Both the position numbers and the translations under genes were made by a program. Below the pieces are notes generated by a model. The model was not told the origin of the DNA, made no database searches, and saw only the letters and a list, made by a program, of their open reading frames with translations. From an uncultured Alphaproteobacteria bacterium (GTDB lineage Bacteria; Pseudomonadota; Alphaproteobacteria; UBA3830), in contig CAJOEB010000053.1 of assembly GCA_905233775.1 (NCBI GenBank), positions 1 through 5,863 of the forward strand: a stretch of DNA of 5,863 bases, read 5' to 3'. Below are positions 4,757 through 5,863 of the stretch, one piece after another (the first letter of the stretch is position 1; every line of letters begins with the position of its first letter).

Positions 4757-5638
4757 ATGTACAAGACCAATAAAAACAGAAATTCGAAAAAAAACGAAAC
4801 TTTCAAAAATTTAGCTTCCAAAAATTCAATGTGGATTTACGGAAAGCATGCGGTAAAGGCTACTCTTCTAAATCCGAAAAGGGAGGTACTTCGGCTGATT
4901 TTGCTCGAATCAAACAAAAATTTCCTTGAAGATGCTATTTCTGCGAATATTCATAGCGAGCTGATAGCGAATTCCAACATATCTCCGGAAATTGTCGATG
5001 CAAATTACTTTTTTTCGTTGTTCGGAAGAGATGCAACGCATCAAGGATGCGCTGTTTTAGTGAAAAAACTTGAAGAAATGTCTTTAGATGATCTCATCAA
5101 AGATAAATCAGACGATCGTCCGTTTATTTTCTTGGATCAAGTGACAGATCCTCAGAATATCGGCAGTGTTCTCAGAGCTTCTGCCGTATTTGACGCTCGT
5201 GCAGTAGTGGTAACGGCAGATCATAGTCCGGAAATTACGCCAACTATAGCGAAAACGGCGTCCGGAGCGCTGGAAAGTGTACCTCTTGTTCATGTCGTAA
5301 ATCTGGCGCAGTCTATCAATTATTTAAAGGAACACGGCTTTTGGGTTGTCGGTTTAGATGAAAGATCAGAGAAAGAATTGAGCGAGATTGATTTACACGG
5401 AAAATTCATATTTATTATTGGTAGTGAAGGAACAGGGATGCGTCGTTTAACGAAGGAGGCTTGTGATTTTGTTGCGCAACTACCCGGATCGGAGGTAAGT
5501 GCAAATAATATATTAAATAGATCAAGTACAAATAGCTTTACGACACTAAATGTCGCTCAGGCAGCGACAGTAACGTTGTATGAAAGCTGTAGACAAAGAC
5601 AAAGGAAAATAAGAGAAGAAAGTAATGCAAAAAGATAA
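4757..5638 (+). CDS. rlmB: 23S rRNA (guanosine-2'-O-)-methyltransferase, SpoU/TrmH family, RlmB type
   Basis: SAM-dependent 2'-O-ribose methyltransferase of the knotted SPOUT class; RlmB members modify a conserved guanosine of 23S rRNA (G2251 in E. coli). The 293-residue protein has a basic, Lys/Asn-rich N-terminal tail (1-23), the substrate-binding domain starting at WIYGKHAVKATL (26-37), and the catalytic domain from about 122. SpoU motif 1 is LDQVTDPQNIGSVLRASAVF (126-145, with Asn134 and Arg140), motif 2 is FIIGSEGTGMRRL (219-231, Glu224), motif 3 is TLNVAQAA (263-270), with Thr where SLN is usual. Between LP (242-243) and motif 3 there are about 19 residues, where E. coli RlmB has about 6, so this loop carries an insert rich in Ser and Asn. 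No Shine-Dalgarno is visible before ATG 4757; ATG 4829 (Met25) is an alternative, but basic tails are common in alphaproteobacterial relatives. Other TrmH-family targets cannot be excluded. Confidence 0.9.
   Translation: MYKTNKNRNSKKNETFKNLASKNSMWIYGKHAVKATLLNPKREVLRLILLESNKNFLEDAISANIHSELIANSNISPEIVDANYFFSLFGRDATHQGCAVLVKKLEEMSLDDLIKDKSDDRPFIFLDQVTDPQNIGSVLRASAVFDARAVVVTADHSPEITPTIAKTASGALESVPLVHVVNLAQSINYLKEHGFWVVGLDERSEKELSEIDLHGKFIFIIGSEGTGMRRLTKEACDFVAQLPGSEVSANNILNRSSTNSFTTLNVAQAATVTLYESCRQRQRKIREESNAKR
5497..5534 (+). repeat. Short direct repeat flanking the rlmB loop insert
   Basis: AAGTGCAAATA (5497-5507) recurs as AAGTACAAATA (5524-5534), a 10 of 11 match with a 27-bp period. It keeps the reading frame and lies exactly in the extra loop before SpoU motif 3. 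Confidence 0.6.
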
Positions 5639-5740
5639 AAAAGATGAAGAGAAGAAATAAAGAAGAAAAAAATAAAGGAATGATTGTAAAGGAATAATGG
5701 AAAAAAAAGGAAGGAAAAGGAATTTGAAAGGAATAAAAAA
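5639..5740 (+). other. Purine-rich leader between rlmB and plsY
   Basis: About 100 nt that is almost all A and G on the + strand, with repeated AAGGA-like tracts. It holds two tiny frames starting at ATG 5645 (17 codons) and ATG 5697 (15 codons); the latter ends in TGA overlapping the plsY start. There is no terminator hairpin, so rlmB and plsY may share a transcript. Confidence 0.5.
5727..5732 (+). promoter_or_regulatory. plsY: Ribosome binding site for plsY
   Basis: AAAGGA lies 8 nt before the ATG at 5741 and is the best-placed of several AAGGA-like tracts here. It supports the 5741 start. Confidence 0.7.
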
Positions 5741-5863
5741 ATGAATCATTACTATTACTTTTTCCCGATAATCGCGTATTTACTTGGTTCAATTCCATTT
5801 GGACTGATTTTGTCGAATATATTCGGCAATGGACAGCTGAGAGAATCTGGCTCAAAAAATATT
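5741..5863 (+). CDS. plsY: Glycerol-3-phosphate acyltransferase PlsY, N-terminal fragment (3' end outside window)
   Basis: Integral inner-membrane enzyme that transfers an acyl group from acyl-phosphate to glycerol-3-phosphate, giving lysophosphatidic acid, the first step of phospholipid synthesis. 41 codons from ATG 5741 are open to the window edge. The start encodes a membrane segment with the PlsY signature YLLGSIPFGLILSNIF (13-28), then the cytosolic loop LRESGSKNI (33-41), matching the family's (R..GSGNIGATN)-type phosphate-binding loop. Ser appears as SGSKNI, which is a normal variant. Full members are about 200 residues, so roughly four fifths is missing. A Shine-Dalgarno (AAAGGA) sits 8 nt upstream. 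Confidence 0.92.
   Translation, partial: MNHYYYFFPIIAYLLGSIPFGLILSNIFGNGQLRESGSKNI

Noticed and set aside
5546..5855. Minus-strand frames rich in Phe/Ser/Leu at the 3' end, resembling membrane proteins
   Set aside because: They arise from the purine-rich + strand leader read as pyrimidine-rich codons, and they overlap rlmB and plsY.

Overview
The window looks like a piece of an AT-rich bacterial chromosome. The C-terminus of GyrB (ending [10 protein letters not shown]) and the short class A penicillin-binding protein resemble alphaproteobacterial versions. The AT-rich composition and loose intergenic regions would fit a host-associated or endosymbiotic alphaproteobacterium (Rickettsiales/Holosporales-like). 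That placement is inference from a few protein signatures, not a phylogeny.

Layout, all genes on the + strand: (1) the 3' end of gyrB, 1-240; (2) a class A penicillin-binding protein (GT51 glycosyltransferase plus transpeptidase), 246-2165, starting 5 nt after the gyrB stop; (3) a 311-nt AT-rich gap with 27-bp tandem repeats and a run of 9 G; (4) a two-gene cell-envelope cassette: an outer-membrane beta-barrel protein (frame 2523-3272, probable true start at 2477 or 2489) and a secreted, acidic, proline-rich, lysine-free low-complexity protein, 3305-4297; (5) a 459-nt AT-rich gap with a Rho-independent terminator and candidate promoters; (6) a SpoU/TrmH-family 23S rRNA 2'-O-methyltransferase (RlmB type), 4757-5638; (7) a purine-rich leader and the 5' end of plsY (5741 to the window edge). 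Items 1, 2, 6 and 7 are housekeeping genes for DNA topology, cell wall, ribosome modification and phospholipid synthesis. The accessory cassette sits between them.

The main discovery is a set of three long G homopolymers (9, 10 and 9 G) within 2 kb of AT-rich DNA, all in or beside the accessory cassette. The G10 run lies inside the signal-peptide coding region of the barrel protein. As read, the upstream start codons are out of frame with the barrel by one base. Removing one G (to G9, the length of the other two tracts) gives a textbook signal peptide, M-Q-F-K-M-T-R-R followed by a hydrophobic core and a G-N-A-S cleavage region. This is the architecture of a slipped-strand phase-variation switch, captured in the OFF state (or a one-base homopolymer sequencing error). 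The second coding tract, in the acidic protein, has the same flanks (AGAAG...GTA); one-base changes would remove its acidic tail or swap it for a short Arg-rich one. The third tract is intergenic and lies just after a -35-like box. Together these suggest a phase-variable surface locus. The sequence alone cannot show whether the tracts vary in a population.
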